Source: Pseudomonas sp. PA15(2017) (GTDB taxonomy: Bacteria; Pseudomonadota; Gammaproteobacteria; Pseudomonadales; Pseudomonadaceae). From it: a stretch of DNA of 64,000 bases. The stretch spans positions 18,375-82,374 of the forward strand of contig NZ_MSXV01000054.1 of the NCBI RefSeq assembly GCF_001945395.1, written 5' to 3'. Positions 1 to 8,930 of the stretch are shown here, piece by piece. Within the stretch, counting starts at the first letter, position 1, and the number at the start of each line of letters is the position of its first letter. The notes under the pieces were generated by a model. It had not been told where the DNA came from and did not search any database. It saw only the letters and a program-made list of their open reading frames with translations. The position numbers and the translations under genes were made by a program.

Positions 1-10
1 GGCGCAGCCC

Positions 11-75
11 TGTGGAAGCGGGCGAGGACGCCTGGTCCATGCCCGCCATTTTTCGCGCGCATGGCGCGCTCCCAA
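11..75. repeat. Degenerate REP-like palindromic repeat
   Basis: This stretch resembles three clearer palindromic repeats at about 12.04, 23.31 and 26.93 kb. All have a GTGGnAGCG-type start, a GCCCGC core and a CGCGCTCCCA-type end. This copy has decayed: the left arm reads GTGGAAGCGGGCG and the right arm GGCGCGCTCCCA. The remainder up to about 220 shows no gene. Confidence 0.5.
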
Positions 76-223
76 AATGGATCGGGGAGCGGCCGCCTTT
101 GCCTTGTAGTTGCCGCAAAGACGCATACAAGACGTTAAGCAGGCTGTTACGGGCTGTGGATAACTCGACCACCTGCGCTTCGAGGTAGATTCCCGCCAAT
201 ACCGAGCAAAAATCGCCGACATG

Positions 224-254
224 AAAAAGGCCGCATCCCATTAGGGATGCGGCC
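224..254 (-). terminator. Rho-independent terminator of gcd
   Basis: A perfect 11-bp stem (GGCCGCATCCC, 229-239, pairing with 244-254) with a 4-nt loop is followed, in minus-strand sense, by five U residues (the A run at 224-228). It lies 20 bases past the gcd stop codon, so it should end the gcd transcript. Confidence 0.9.
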
Positions 255-274
255 TCTGCCACTGCGCGTTGAGC

Positions 275-2692
275 TTACGGCAGCGCGTAAGCGATCACGT
301 AGTCACCGCGATCCGGCGACTGCCGCGCGCCGCCGGCGGTCACCACGATGAACTGCTTACCGGTCTTCGGCGACACGTAGGTCATCGGTGTGCCCTGGCT
401 ACCGACTGGCAGGCGCTGTTTCCAGATTTCCTTGCCCGTGCCGCTATCGAAGGCGCGCAGGTAGTAATCCTGGGTACCGGCAAAGAACACCAGGCCGGAC
501 TGGGTGGCCAGGGAGCCGCCCAGGGTCGGCATGCCGACCGGCATCGGCAGGCGCATCTTGATGCCCAGTGGGCCAGTGTCCTGGACGGTGCCGACCGGTA
601 CCTGCCAGGCGATCTTCTGGGTCTTCATGTCGATGGCGGTCAGGGTGCCGAACGGCGGCGCCTGGCAGGGAATGCCGGCCAGCGACAGGAAGCGGTTCTT
701 GTTGACCGCGTATGGCGTGCCCTTGAGCGGTACCGCGCCCATGCCGGTGTTCACCGCTTCGCCGCCGGACGAAGCCGGGCCACGGTTCTCTGCCGGAATC
801 ATCTGCACCCACAGGCCCAGGCGCATGTCGTTGACGAAGATGTAGTCATTGACCGGGTCGGTGGACAGGCTGCCCCAGTTCATTCCGCCCAGGGAGCCGG
901 GGAAGCTTAGCGACACATCGGTGCCCGGCGCGGTGTACAGGCCCTCGTAACGCATCTGCTTGAAGCTGATGCGGCAGAGCATCTGGTCAAAGGGCGTGGC
1001 GCCCCACATGTCCGATTCGGTCAGGGTCTGCGCGCCGATCTGCGGCATGCCCACCGACCGCGGCTGCTCGAGCGCATATTGCTCGCCCTTGATGTCCGCG
1101 GCCTTGACGGGCACGTTGCGCACTTCGGTCAGCGGCTGGCCGGTGGCACGGTCGAGCACGTAGATCTGCCCGGCCTTGGTGCCGATCACCACGGCCGGCA
1201 CCTTGCTGCCGTCGGCCCTGGGGAAGTCGATCAAGCTGGGCTGCATCGGCAGGTCGAAGTCCCAGAGATCGTTGTGCACGGTCTGGTAGACCCACTTCTG
1301 CGCGCCGGTGGTGGCGTCCAGCGCGAGGATGGATGCGCCGTACTTGTGGTTCAGCTCGGTACGCTCGGCGCCATACAGGTCGGTCGAGGAGCTGCCCATG
1401 GGCAGGAACACGGTGTTCATCGCCGGATCGTAGGACATCGGCGCCCAGGAGTTCGGTGTGCTGCGCACGTAGGTCCGATCGCCTTCCGGAGCCTGGCGTT
1501 GCTCGGGGTTGCCCGGGTCGAAGGCCCAGCGCATGGCGCCGGTGACCACGTCGAAACCGCGAATCACGCCGCCGGGCATGTCGGTCTGCACGTTATCGGC
1601 CACACGGCCGCCCACCACCACGGTGGTACCGGCCAGCAACGGCGGCGAGGTGAGCTGATAATGCGGATCCGGCGCGGCACCCAGGCCGGCCTTGAGGTCG
1701 ACCTCGCCGTTGTCGCCAAAGCCTTCGCACAGCGCGCCGGTATCGGCGTCCACCGCGATCAGGCGGGCATCGATGGTATTGGTCAGCAGGCGGCGACGGC
1801 AGTTGGCGCCTTCGGCGATGGCCACGCTCGGCACCGCGGCAGCGCCCGCAGCGCTAGGCTGCTGCAGCGGCGCGTCGGCATCGAAGTAGGCCAGGCCACG
1901 GCAACGCTGCCACACCGAGGACTGGGCGTTGATGTCGTTGCGCCACAGCTCGCGACCACTGTCGGCATCGAGGGCGATAAGGTTGTTGTGTGGCGTGCAG
2001 ATAAACACCTTGTCGCCGACCTGCAACGGTGTCAGCTGATCCTCGGCGCCGTTGCCATTGCTTTCGGCCACGTCACCGGTACGGTAGGTCCAGGCAACCT
2101 GCAGGTCCTTCACGTTGGCACGGGTGATCTGATCGAGCGCGGCGAAACGGCTGCCGCCCGCGGTATTGCCGTAATGCTGCCAATTCTTCTGCGCCTGGAT
2201 CGGGTCGACCGGCTGCACGGCCGGGCCATCACCCGTGGCCGCCACGGTGGGATGGGGCACGAAGGTCGCCCCGAACCCGGCGACCAGCGACACTGCCAGT
2301 ACGGCGGCCAGCGCATAGGCACCACGCCCGCCGTTATCGCCGGCGGCCTTTTTCAGCGCCGGATAGATAAGCGCCACGACCAGGGCGATCACCCCGAAGG
2401 TGAACAGGCGCGAGAACAGCGGCCAGAACACCAGGCCGACATCAGCCAGGGCCCAGGCGACGGTGGCGAGCATGGCCAGCGCAACTACCCAGGCGCCTGC
2501 CGGTTTACGCGCGGCGATCAAGCCACCTCCGACCAGCAGCGCCAGGCCCATGAGCAGGAAATACCAGCTACCGCCAAGGCTGGCGAGGTAACCGCCGCCA
2601 CCGACCAGGACGACGCCGACCAGAGCGGTCAGCACGCCGACGATCAGCAGCACGGCCCGTGTGCCACGAGAGGCACCTTTACCATCGTTCAT
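275..2692 (-). CDS. gcd: Membrane-bound PQQ-dependent glucose dehydrogenase
   Basis: This enzyme oxidises glucose to gluconolactone in the periplasm with pyrroloquinoline quinone and passes electrons to ubiquinone. The 805-residue length fits the family (about 800). The N-terminal 140 residues hold several hydrophobic segments (LLIVGVLTALVGVVLVGGG, WYFLLMGLALLVGGGLIAA) that form the membrane anchor. The rest is the PQQ beta-propeller, with QKNWQHYGNTAGGSRF at its start and the DLWDFDLPMQPSL and LGGMNWGSLS signatures. The reading frame stays open far upstream, but that part overlaps the regulator gene; the start MNDGKG at 2692 gives a normal N-terminus. It is a single-gene unit closed by its own terminator. 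It complements the zwf/hexR sugar genes at the other end of the window by feeding the direct oxidative route of glucose use. No PQQ synthesis genes are nearby. Confidence 0.96.
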   Translation of the reverse strand: MNDGKGASRGTRAVLLIVGVLTALVGVVLVGGGGYLASLGGSWYFLLMGLALLVGGGLIAARKPAGAWVVALAMLATVAWALADVGLVFWPLFSRLFTFGVIALVVALIYPALKKAAGDNGGRGAYALAAVLAVSLVAGFGATFVPHPTVAATGDGPAVQPVDPIQAQKNWQHYGNTAGGSRFAALDQITRANVKDLQVAWTYRTGDVAESNGNGAEDQLTPLQVGDKVFICTPHNNLIALDADSGRELWRNDINAQSSVWQRCRGLAYFDADAPLQQPSAAGAAAVPSVAIAEGANCRRRLLTNTIDARLIAVDADTGALCEGFGDNGEVDLKAGLGAAPDPHYQLTSPPLLAGTTVVVGGRVADNVQTDMPGGVIRGFDVVTGAMRWAFDPGNPEQRQAPEGDRTYVRSTPNSWAPMSYDPAMNTVFLPMGSSSTDLYGAERTELNHKYGASILALDATTGAQKWVYQTVHNDLWDFDLPMQPSLIDFPRADGSKVPAVVIGTKAGQIYVLDRATGQPLTEVRNVPVKAADIKGEQYALEQPRSVGMPQIGAQTLTESDMWGATPFDQMLCRISFKQMRYEGLYTAPGTDVSLSFPGSLGGMNWGSLSTDPVNDYIFVNDMRLGLWVQMIPAENRGPASSGGEAVNTGMGAVPLKGTPYAVNKNRFLSLAGIPCQAPPFGTLTAIDMKTQKIAWQVPVGTVQDTGPLGIKMRLPMPVGMPTLGGSLATQSGLVFFAGTQDYYLRAFDSGTGKEIWKQRLPVGSQGTPMTYVSPKTGKQFIVVTAGGARQSPDRGDYVIAYALP

Positions 2693-2916
2693 TTTTTGAG
2701 CGTTCCATTGATTTATAAAAACGAAGGCGCAGCGATGCCGCGTCTCGACCAGCAAAGAGCCAGCGCTACCGTTTTTTTGTAGTTGTGATGTGCAGAGGCG
2801 GCTTGCACCGAGGTGAATCGGACTGCGCGAGCAAATTAACCAAATGGTACATTTTATGCGACAGCTTGTCGCGGGCAGTCGCCAGTTGATGGCGCAAAGC
2901 GGTCGATAATCGAACG
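2693..2916. other. gcd upstream region
   Basis: This 224-bp gap lies between two minus-strand genes. It should hold the gcd promoter and leader. A perfect 16-bp palindrome (CGAACGCTAGCGTTCG, 2911-2926) overlaps the stop codon of the upstream regulator gene. No convincing intrinsic terminator or further gene is seen. Confidence 0.4.
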
Positions 2917-3714
2917 CTAGCGTTCGCCGGTGGCTTGCCGATATTGGCGCGGCGTGAAACCCGTGAGGGTCTTGAATTGCCGGGTGAATGCGCTGTGGTC
3001 GGTGTAACCGCACTGCATGGCCACTTCGGTGATCGGCAGATCGCCGAGCAGTAGACGATGGGCGTGTTCCAGGCGCACCTTGTGGATCATCTGCCGTGGC
3101 GTGAGGTGGAACACCCGCTTGCAGTAGCGCTCCAGCTGCGCCACGGACATGCCTGCGATTCGCGTCAATTCCTGCATGGTCACCGGCGCGTTGAAGTGGT
3201 TGCGGATGTAATCGTCCACAGCCGCCAGCCGGCCATAGGCCGGGTGGGTGTCGCCGGCGGCCTGCAGGTCGACCGAGATACCGACCAGGCCGATGATCCG
3301 CTCCTGGCGACCGCGGATCGGCCTTTTGTGCGTCAGGCACCAACCGGGCTCTCGGCTGCCGAACAGGTGCAGTTCCAGCTGATCCTCCAGCACCACGCCC
3401 TGTTGCAACACCCGGCGATCCTGCTCGGTATAACCGGGGCCTAGTTGCGCGGGAAACACCTGGGCACTGGTTTTGCCCAGCAAGGGCTGCAGCTGTTTCA
3501 AGCCGCAGCGCTGTACCAGTGTGCGGTTGGCCATCAGGTAACGCGCTTGTGCATCCTTGATGAAGATCGCGGCATTGGGGATGGCATCCAGAATCGGCAA
3601 TAGCGGCGCCATGCCGGCGATCATCTGTTCGATGTTTTCCGGGCGATGTCGGGCATCGTCCAGGTTCAGCATTTCCAGCGGATTGAGCGTCATCGATGAC
3701 CGGTCCCGAGCCAT
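2917..3714 (-). CDS. AraC-family regulator with PAS domain, probable hydroxyproline cluster regulator
   Basis: Residues about 35-155 look like a PAS sensor (ILDAIPNAAIFIKDAQARYLMAN; GLVGISVDLQ). Residues about 165-262 form an AraC-type double helix-turn-helix DNA-binding domain, ending in the family signature VAMQCGYTDHSAFTRQFKTLTGFTPRQYR (split here by its known blocks). It is transcribed away from the hydroxyproline genes, and their shared 480-bp gap is the expected control region. In P. aeruginosa the hydroxyproline genes are controlled by an AraC protein (LhpR); a similar role here rests on position only. The start is uncertain: ATG at 3714 has no clear ribosome site, and ATG at 3693 (MTLNPLEM) is an alternative. 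Confidence 0.85.
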   Translation of the reverse strand: MARDRSSMTLNPLEMLNLDDARHRPENIEQMIAGMAPLLPILDAIPNAAIFIKDAQARYLMANRTLVQRCGLKQLQPLLGKTSAQVFPAQLGPGYTEQDRRVLQQGVVLEDQLELHLFGSREPGWCLTHKRPIRGRQERIIGLVGISVDLQAAGDTHPAYGRLAAVDDYIRNHFNAPVTMQELTRIAGMSVAQLERYCKRVFHLTPRQMIHKVRLEHAHRLLLGDLPITEVAMQCGYTDHSAFTRQFKTLTGFTPRQYRQATGER

Positions 3715-4194
3715 GGGTTAGGCGAGATTCGCCCTGCAGGCGGCTGCCCTCACCGTCTCGGACGCTCTGGGTCGCTCTGGGTCGCTGGCGAGCATTTTTC
3801 CGAGAGTTCTACAGAGCCCTTGCAGGGCGTGGCCTCCAGCGATCTGAAGCTGCACCGAAGACTAACCAAGTCGGATGCCGCAAGGAAGTACCGAGCCTCG
3901 GCAAAAGACGGACTATGCCAATTTCGTCATTGAACACGACGAAAACCATCAAGCCTCCGTTGGCCGACAGGTTCACTGTATGAGCCCTGTACGGGCCGCT
4001 GCAAAAACCGGTTTTCAGCGCCGAGTAAGTGCCGGGGCATGGGTGAGTTTCGCGCCGCCCTGCCCGGCGCTATCGATTGCAACTTCGAACAATTGAGCAG
4101 CCTCGATGCTGCCGCGTCATTGCGCTCTATCGCGATCCTGACGCATGCCACGAAATTACGACTGCCTATCCAATAACCCCAAGAAGGCGATGCG
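3715..4194. promoter_or_regulatory. Divergent control region between the AraC regulator and the hydroxyproline genes
   Basis: This 480-bp gap contains no supported gene. Two features could be operators: tandem 10-bp direct repeats (CGCTCTGGGT twice, 3763-3782), of the kind AraC proteins often bind, and a perfect 7-bp inverted repeat TTTCGTC / GACGAAA with a 9-bp spacer at 3922-3944. Which of them is used cannot be decided from the sequence. Confidence 0.4.
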
Positions 4195-5829
4195 ATGTCC
4201 AGCTCTGGCAAGTTCAAGAAACAGCTGTCTCTGACAGACCTCACGTTCATTGGCCTGGGAGCCATTTTCGGTTCGGGTTGGTTGTTCGCCGCCAGCCATG
4301 TGTCTTCCATCGCCGGCCCGGCTGGCATCTTTTCCTGGCTGCTCGGTGGCTTCGCCGTGCTGCTGCTCGGCATCGTCTATTGCGAGTTGGGCGCCGCCCT
4401 GCCACGCGCCGGTGGCGTGGTGCGTTACCCGGTGTTCTCCCATGGCCCGCTGCTCGGCTACCTGATGGGCTTCATCACCCTGATCGCCTTCTCCAGCCTG
4501 GTGGCCATCGAAGTGGTGGCGGCCCGTCAGTACGCAGCGGCCTGGTTTCCCTCGCTGACCCAGCCTGGTTCGAGCAACCCGACGGCCATCGGCTGGCTGG
4601 TGCAGTTCGCGCTGCTGTGTCTGTTCTTCGCCCTGAACTACTGGAGCGTGAAGACCTTCGCCAAATCCAACAACTTCATCAGCCTGTTCAAGTTCATCGT
4701 GCCGTTGCTGGTGATGGCCGTGCTGTTCAGCTTCTTCAAGCCGGAAAACTTCAGCGTGCAAGGCTTCGCCCCGTTCGGCCTGTCGGGCATCGAAATGGCG
4801 GTGTCGGCGGGTGGCATCATCTTCGCCTACCTGGGCCTGACGCCGATCATTTCCGTGGCCAGCGAGGTGCGTAACCCGCAGCGCACCATCCCGGTGGCGC
4901 TCATCCTCTCGGTGCTGCTGTCCACCGCCATCTACGCGGCGCTGCAGATCGCCTTCCTCGGCAGCATTCCCACCGAGATGCTGACCAACGGCTGGGCCGG
5001 GATCAGCAAGGAATTCTCCCTGCCCTACCGTGACATCGCCCTGATTCTGGGGGTCGGCTGGCTGGCCTACATGGTGGTCGCCGATGCGGTGATCTCGCCC
5101 AGCGGTTGCGGCAACATCTACATGAATGCCACACCGCGCGTGGTCTACGGCTGGGCACGCACGGGCACCTTCTTCAAGGTCTTCACCCGGATCGACGAGA
5201 AATCCGGCATCCCGCGCCCGGCGCTGTGGCTGACCTTCGCCCTGTCGGTGTTCTGGACCCTGCCGTTCCCTTCCTGGGAGGCGCTGATCAACGTGGTCTC
5301 CGCTGCCCTGATTCTCAGCTACGCCGTCGCCCCGGTGAGCGTTGCCGCGCTGCGTCGCAGTGCACCGCAGCTGGACCGTCCGTTTCGGGTCAGGGGCTTT
5401 GCGGTGATCGGCCCGCTGTCGTTCATCATCGCTGCACTGATCGTCTATTGGTCGGGCTGGAAAACGGTGTCCTGGCTGCTCGGCCTGCAGATCCTGATGT
5501 TCGTCGTCTACCTGGCCTGCAAGCGCCTGGTGCCCACCGACCACCTGAGCCTTGGTCAGCAGGTGCGCTCATCGGCCTGGCTGATCGGTTTCTACGCGGT
5601 GACCATCCTGCTGTCCTGGCTCGGCAGTTTCGGCGGGCTGGGGGTGATCGCTCATCCGCTGGATACCGCCGTGGTGGCTGCCTGTGCGCTGGTCATCTAT
5701 TACTGGGGAGCGGCTACTGGTGTACCGGCGGCGCTGGTTCGCCTGGACGCCGACGAGGTGGAAAGCGACGGCGACGTCCCTGCCCCCCGCACCTTCGGCC
5801 AGCAGCCCGTGGCCGACGCCGTACGCTGA
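4195..5829 (+). CDS. APC-superfamily amino acid permease
   Basis: A 544-residue polytopic membrane protein. The N-terminus carries the amino-acid/polyamine/organocation signature (LTFIGLGAIFGSGWLFAAS), followed by about 12-14 hydrophobic segments and a hydrophilic C-terminal tail. It is the first gene of the hydroxyproline operon and lies 28 nt before the reductase gene. By position it is likely to import hydroxyproline or a related imino or amino acid; the substrate cannot be read from the sequence. A second transporter of another family closes the cluster (12313-13626), so uptake may be duplicated. The ribosome site is AAGGCG 5' of the ATG. Confidence 0.9.
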   Translation: MSSSGKFKKQLSLTDLTFIGLGAIFGSGWLFAASHVSSIAGPAGIFSWLLGGFAVLLLGIVYCELGAALPRAGGVVRYPVFSHGPLLGYLMGFITLIAFSSLVAIEVVAARQYAAAWFPSLTQPGSSNPTAIGWLVQFALLCLFFALNYWSVKTFAKSNNFISLFKFIVPLLVMAVLFSFFKPENFSVQGFAPFGLSGIEMAVSAGGIIFAYLGLTPIISVASEVRNPQRTIPVALILSVLLSTAIYAALQIAFLGSIPTEMLTNGWAGISKEFSLPYRDIALILGVGWLAYMVVADAVISPSGCGNIYMNATPRVVYGWARTGTFFKVFTRIDEKSGIPRPALWLTFALSVFWTLPFPSWEALINVVSAALILSYAVAPVSVAALRRSAPQLDRPFRVRGFAVIGPLSFIIAALIVYWSGWKTVSWLLGLQILMFVVYLACKRLVPTDHLSLGQQVRSSAWLIGFYAVTILLSWLGSFGGLGVIAHPLDTAVVAACALVIYYWGAATGVPAALVRLDADEVESDGDVPAPRTFGQQPVADAVR

Positions 5830-5857
5830 TGCCCTTGCCGACTCTGGAGAACGACGC

Positions 5858-6871
5858 ATGAACCCGTCCATCAACCTCAGCCTCGATCAGGTTCACGGCC
5901 TGGCCCTGGATGCACTCACCGCCAACGGCATGGGCGCCGATCACGCCGAGGCCGTGGCCGGGGTGATCACCCAGGGGCAGCGCGACGAGTGTCACTCCCA
6001 CGGGCTGTACCGATTGCTGGGCTGCGTGCGTTCGCTGCGCTCGGGCAAGGTCGACGGGCATGCCGTGCCCGTCGTCAGTCAGCCGGCGCCTTCGATCGTC
6101 AAGGTCGATGCCCGGCATGGTTTTTCCCTGCTGGCGCTGCAGACCGGGTTGCCGCTGCTGTGCGAGCAGGCTCGCCATCTGGGCGTTGCAGCCCTGGTGA
6201 TCCGCAACTGCTACCACTTCTCGGCGCTGTGGCCTGAAGTCGAAGCCATCGCCGAGCAGGGCCTGGTCGGCCTGGCGATGACGCCCAGTCACGCCTGGGT
6301 CGCGCCGGTCGGTGGCAGCAAGGGGGTATTCGGCACCAACCCGCTGGCGTTCGCCTGGCCACGGCCTGCAGGCCAGCCGTTCGTGTTCGACTTCGCCACC
6401 AGCGCCATCGCCCGGGGCGACATCGAACTGCACGCCCGGCAGAACAAACCCATCCCGCTGGGTTGGGCGGTAGATGCCCAGGGGGCGCCCACCACGGATG
6501 CCCAGGCGGCGCTGGCGGGTGCCATGCAGACCTTCGGCGGGCACAAGGGCTCGGCTCTAGCGGCGATGATCGAGTTGCTGGCTGGCGCGCTGATTGGCGA
6601 CCTGACCAGCGCCGATTCCATGGCCTTCGACGACGGCGCCGGCGCTGCGCCCTTGCATGGCGAACTACTGCTGGCCTTCGACCCGGCCCGTTTTCTCGGT
6701 GATGACTTGGCGCCTGGTTTGCAGCGTGCTGAAAACCTGTTCGCCGCCATCACCGGCCAAGGTGCGCGACTGCCTTCGCAGCGCCGTTTCGAAGCGCGTC
6801 AGCGCAGCGAACGCGACGGCGTGTGGATCGACCGCGCGCTCTACCAGGACATCCAGGCCCTGCTGGCCTGA
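5858..6871 (+). CDS. lhpD: Ldh/Mdh-type oxidoreductase, probable delta1-pyrroline-2-carboxylate reductase
   Basis: A 337-residue protein of the malate/L-sulfolactate/ureidoglycolate dehydrogenase fold, an NAD(P)H-binding family distinct from classical Rossmann dehydrogenases. Visible family marks are the N-terminal GADHAEAVAGVITQGQRDECHSHG stretch with its conserved Ser-His, VIRNCYHFSALWP, the GVFGTNPLAFAWP block and TFGGHKGSALAAMIELL. In pseudomonads this family includes DpkA/LhpD, which reduces delta1-pyrroline-2-carboxylate (and piperideine-2-carboxylate) to L-proline (or pipecolate). The gene sits directly before the hydroxyproline epimerase, as expected for a side branch handling pyrroline intermediates. 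GGAG at 5845-5849 supports the ATG at 5858. The symbol is by analogy. Confidence 0.85.
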   Translation: MNPSINLSLDQVHGLALDALTANGMGADHAEAVAGVITQGQRDECHSHGLYRLLGCVRSLRSGKVDGHAVPVVSQPAPSIVKVDARHGFSLLALQTGLPLLCEQARHLGVAALVIRNCYHFSALWPEVEAIAEQGLVGLAMTPSHAWVAPVGGSKGVFGTNPLAFAWPRPAGQPFVFDFATSAIARGDIELHARQNKPIPLGWAVDAQGAPTTDAQAALAGAMQTFGGHKGSALAAMIELLAGALIGDLTSADSMAFDDGAGAAPLHGELLLAFDPARFLGDDLAPGLQRAENLFAAITGQGARLPSQRRFEARQRSERDGVWIDRALYQDIQALLA

Positions 6872-6897
6872 CACTCTTCTTTGCATTGGACGATTAC

Positions 6898-7824
6898 ATG
6901 AAACAGATACGCGTCATCGACTCCCACACCGGCGGCGAACCCACGCGCCTGGTGATGCAAGGCTTCCCCGAGCTGCCCGCTGGCAGCATGGCAGACCAGC
7001 GCAATGCCCTGCGCGAGCAGCATGACCAATGGCGCCGCGCCTGCCTGCTGGAGCCGCGTGGCAACGACGTGCTGGTGGGGGCGCTTTACTGCGTGCCGGT
7101 CTCTGCGGATGCCACCTGCGGCGTGATCTTCTTCAACAACACCGGCTACCTGGGCATGTGCGGCCACGGCACCATCGGCCTGGTCGCCTCGCTGCATCAC
7201 CTGGGCCTGATGGCACCGGGCGAGCACAAGATCGATACACCGGTCGGCCAGGTCAGCGCCACCCTGCACGACGATGGTGCGGTGACCATCGGCAACGTGC
7301 CGTCCTACCGCTACCGCCAGCAAGTGGCGGTGGAGGTGCCGGGCTACGGGCGTTTTCTCGGTGACATCGCCTGGGGCGGCAACTGGTTCTTCCTGGTCAG
7401 CGAACATGGCCAGGACCTGAGCCTGGGCAACGTCGAGCTACTCACCGATTTCACCTGGAAGATGCTGCGCGCCCTCGAAGACCAGGGCATCCACGGCGAA
7501 GGTGGCGAGCTGATCGACCACATCGAACTGTTCGCCGATGACGCCAGCGCCGACAGCCGCAACTTCGTCATGTGCCCTGGCAAGGCCTACGACCGCTCGC
7601 CCTGCGGCACCGGCACCAGCGCCAAGCTGGCCTGCCTGGCCGCCGACGGCAAGCTGGCCGAAGGCGAGCGCTGGGTGCAGGCGAGCATCACCGGCAGCCA
7701 GTTCGAAGGCCGCTTTCAGTGGGACGGCGAACGCATTCGCCCGTTCATCACCGGCCGCGCCCACCTGACCGCCGACGCCACCCTACTGATCGACGAGCAA
7801 GACCCCTTCGCCTGGGGCATCTGA
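6898..7824 (+). CDS. lhpA: 4-hydroxyproline 2-epimerase
   Basis: This enzyme converts trans-4-hydroxy-L-proline to cis-4-hydroxy-D-proline, the first step of the pathway. The 308-residue length equals the characterised pseudomonad enzymes. Both catalytic cysteines of the proline racemase family are present: Cys88 in GMCGHGTIG and Cys236 in SPCGTGTSAK. A second cysteine, rather than threonine, separates it from trans-3-hydroxyproline dehydratases, which share the fold. The IDSHTGGEPTRLV N-terminus is typical. It starts 26 nt after the reductase gene and is followed by the deaminase, so it sits within the operon. Confidence 0.95.
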   Translation: MKQIRVIDSHTGGEPTRLVMQGFPELPAGSMADQRNALREQHDQWRRACLLEPRGNDVLVGALYCVPVSADATCGVIFFNNTGYLGMCGHGTIGLVASLHHLGLMAPGEHKIDTPVGQVSATLHDDGAVTIGNVPSYRYRQQVAVEVPGYGRFLGDIAWGGNWFFLVSEHGQDLSLGNVELLTDFTWKMLRALEDQGIHGEGGELIDHIELFADDASADSRNFVMCPGKAYDRSPCGTGTSAKLACLAADGKLAEGERWVQASITGSQFEGRFQWDGERIRPFITGRAHLTADATLLIDEQDPFAWGI

Positions 7825-7905
7825 ATCTCAACGCACAGGCTGCATGCCACCTCTCTCAAGGCCTGCAGCCGGACATACGAACCTTCTGAACGACGGAGCA
7901 GCACC

Positions 7906-8853
7906 ATGACCCGCAACATCTTTACCGGCACCATCCCCGCCCTGATGACCCCTTGCACCGCCGAGCGCAAGCCGGACTTCGACGCCCTGGTGCGCAAGGG
8001 CAAGGAGTTGATCGAAATCGGCATGAGCGCGGTGGTCTACTGCGGCTCCATGGGCGACTGGCCGCTGCTCACCGAGGCCGAGCGCCAGGAAGGCGTGGCG
8101 CGCCTGGTCGCTGCGGGCGTGCCGACCATCGTTGGCACCGGTGCGGTGAACAGCCGTGAAGCCGTGTCCCACGCTGCCCACGCGGCCAAGGTCGGCGCCC
8201 ATGGCCTGATGGTCATCCCGCGCGTGCTGTCCCGCGGTGCTTCGCCGGCCGCTCAGGAAGCGCATTTCTCCGCCATTCTCGACGCCGCACCGAACCTGCC
8301 GGCGGTGATCTACAACAGCCCGTACTACGGCTTCGCCACCCGCGCCGAGCTGTTCTTCAAGCTGCGCCGCAAGTATTCCAACCTGATCGGTTTCAAGGAG
8401 TTCGGCGGCGCCGCCGACATGCGTTATGCCGCCGAGCACATCACCTCGCAGGATGAAAACGTGATCCTCATGGCCGGGGTCGACACCCAGGTGGTGCACG
8501 GCTTCGTCAATTGCGGCGCGACTGGCGCCATCACCGGCATCGGCAATGCCCTGCCGCGTGAAGTGCTGCAACTGGTGGAATTGAGCAAGCAGGCGGCCAA
8601 GGGCGACGCCGTTGCCCGCCGCCAGGCCTGGGAACTGTCCGAGGCACTGAACGTGCTGTCGTCGTTCGACGAAGGCACCGACCTGGTGCTCTACTACAAG
8701 CACCTGATGGTGCTCAACGGTGACCGGGAGTACGCCCTGCACTTCAACGAAACCGATGCCCTCAGCGATGCCCAGCGCAACTATGCCGAGACTCAGTACA
8801 AACTGTTCCGCCAGTGGTACGCCAACTGGACGGCGGCGCAGAACGTCGCCTGA
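7906..8853 (+). CDS. lhpC: 1-pyrroline-4-hydroxy-2-carboxylate deaminase (DHDPS family)
   Basis: A 315-residue member of the dihydrodipicolinate synthase / N-acetylneuraminate lyase family of Schiff-base aldolases. Lys164 (IGFKEFGG) is the expected Schiff-base lysine and Tyr136 (IYNSPYYG) the partner tyrosine. In hydroxyproline clusters this family deaminates and dehydrates delta1-pyrroline-4-hydroxy-2-carboxylate to alpha-ketoglutarate semialdehyde. The neighbours (epimerase upstream, amino-acid dehydrogenase and semialdehyde dehydrogenase downstream) make that role much more likely than lysine synthesis. The 81-nt gap before it contains an imperfect GGCTGCATGCC / GGCCTGCAGCC hairpin without a U tract. 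A ribosome site, GGAGCAG, precedes the ATG. Confidence 0.92.
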   Translation: MTRNIFTGTIPALMTPCTAERKPDFDALVRKGKELIEIGMSAVVYCGSMGDWPLLTEAERQEGVARLVAAGVPTIVGTGAVNSREAVSHAAHAAKVGAHGLMVIPRVLSRGASPAAQEAHFSAILDAAPNLPAVIYNSPYYGFATRAELFFKLRRKYSNLIGFKEFGGAADMRYAAEHITSQDENVILMAGVDTQVVHGFVNCGATGAITGIGNALPREVLQLVELSKQAAKGDAVARRQAWELSEALNVLSSFDEGTDLVLYYKHLMVLNGDREYALHFNETDALSDAQRNYAETQYKLFRQWYANWTAAQNVA

Positions 8854-8861
8854 CCCACGCA

Positions 8862-8898
8862 GGCCGGGCAGGCATCGTCTGTCCGGCCACGTCTTTTT
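8862..8898 (+). terminator. Intrinsic terminator inside the hydroxyproline cluster
   Basis: The 10-bp stem GGCCGGGCAG (8862-8871) / CTGTCCGGCC (8879-8888), with one G-U pair and a 7-nt loop, is followed by a run of five T at about 8893. It lies between the deaminase and the FAD dehydrogenase, so it may lower or separate expression of the downstream gene. Confidence 0.75.
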
Positions 8899-8930
8899 CT
8901 GTTCTATCCATTAGCTAGGCGGCCTTCTCG

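Noticed and set aside
1079..2782. Long open frame on the plus strand (567 codons) opposite gcd
   Set aside because: It is antisense to a clear PQQ dehydrogenase, has His/Arg/Gly-rich composition typical of a GC-rich shadow and no ribosome site.
4156..5544. Open minus-strand frame (462 codons) opposite the APC permease
   Set aside because: Composition rich in Gln, Arg, Gly and His, no domain; a shadow of the membrane protein gene.
7843..7890. GGCTGCATGCC / GGCCTGCAGCC hairpin between epimerase and deaminase as a terminator
   Set aside because: There is one mismatch and no following T tract; an operon read-through structure is more likely.
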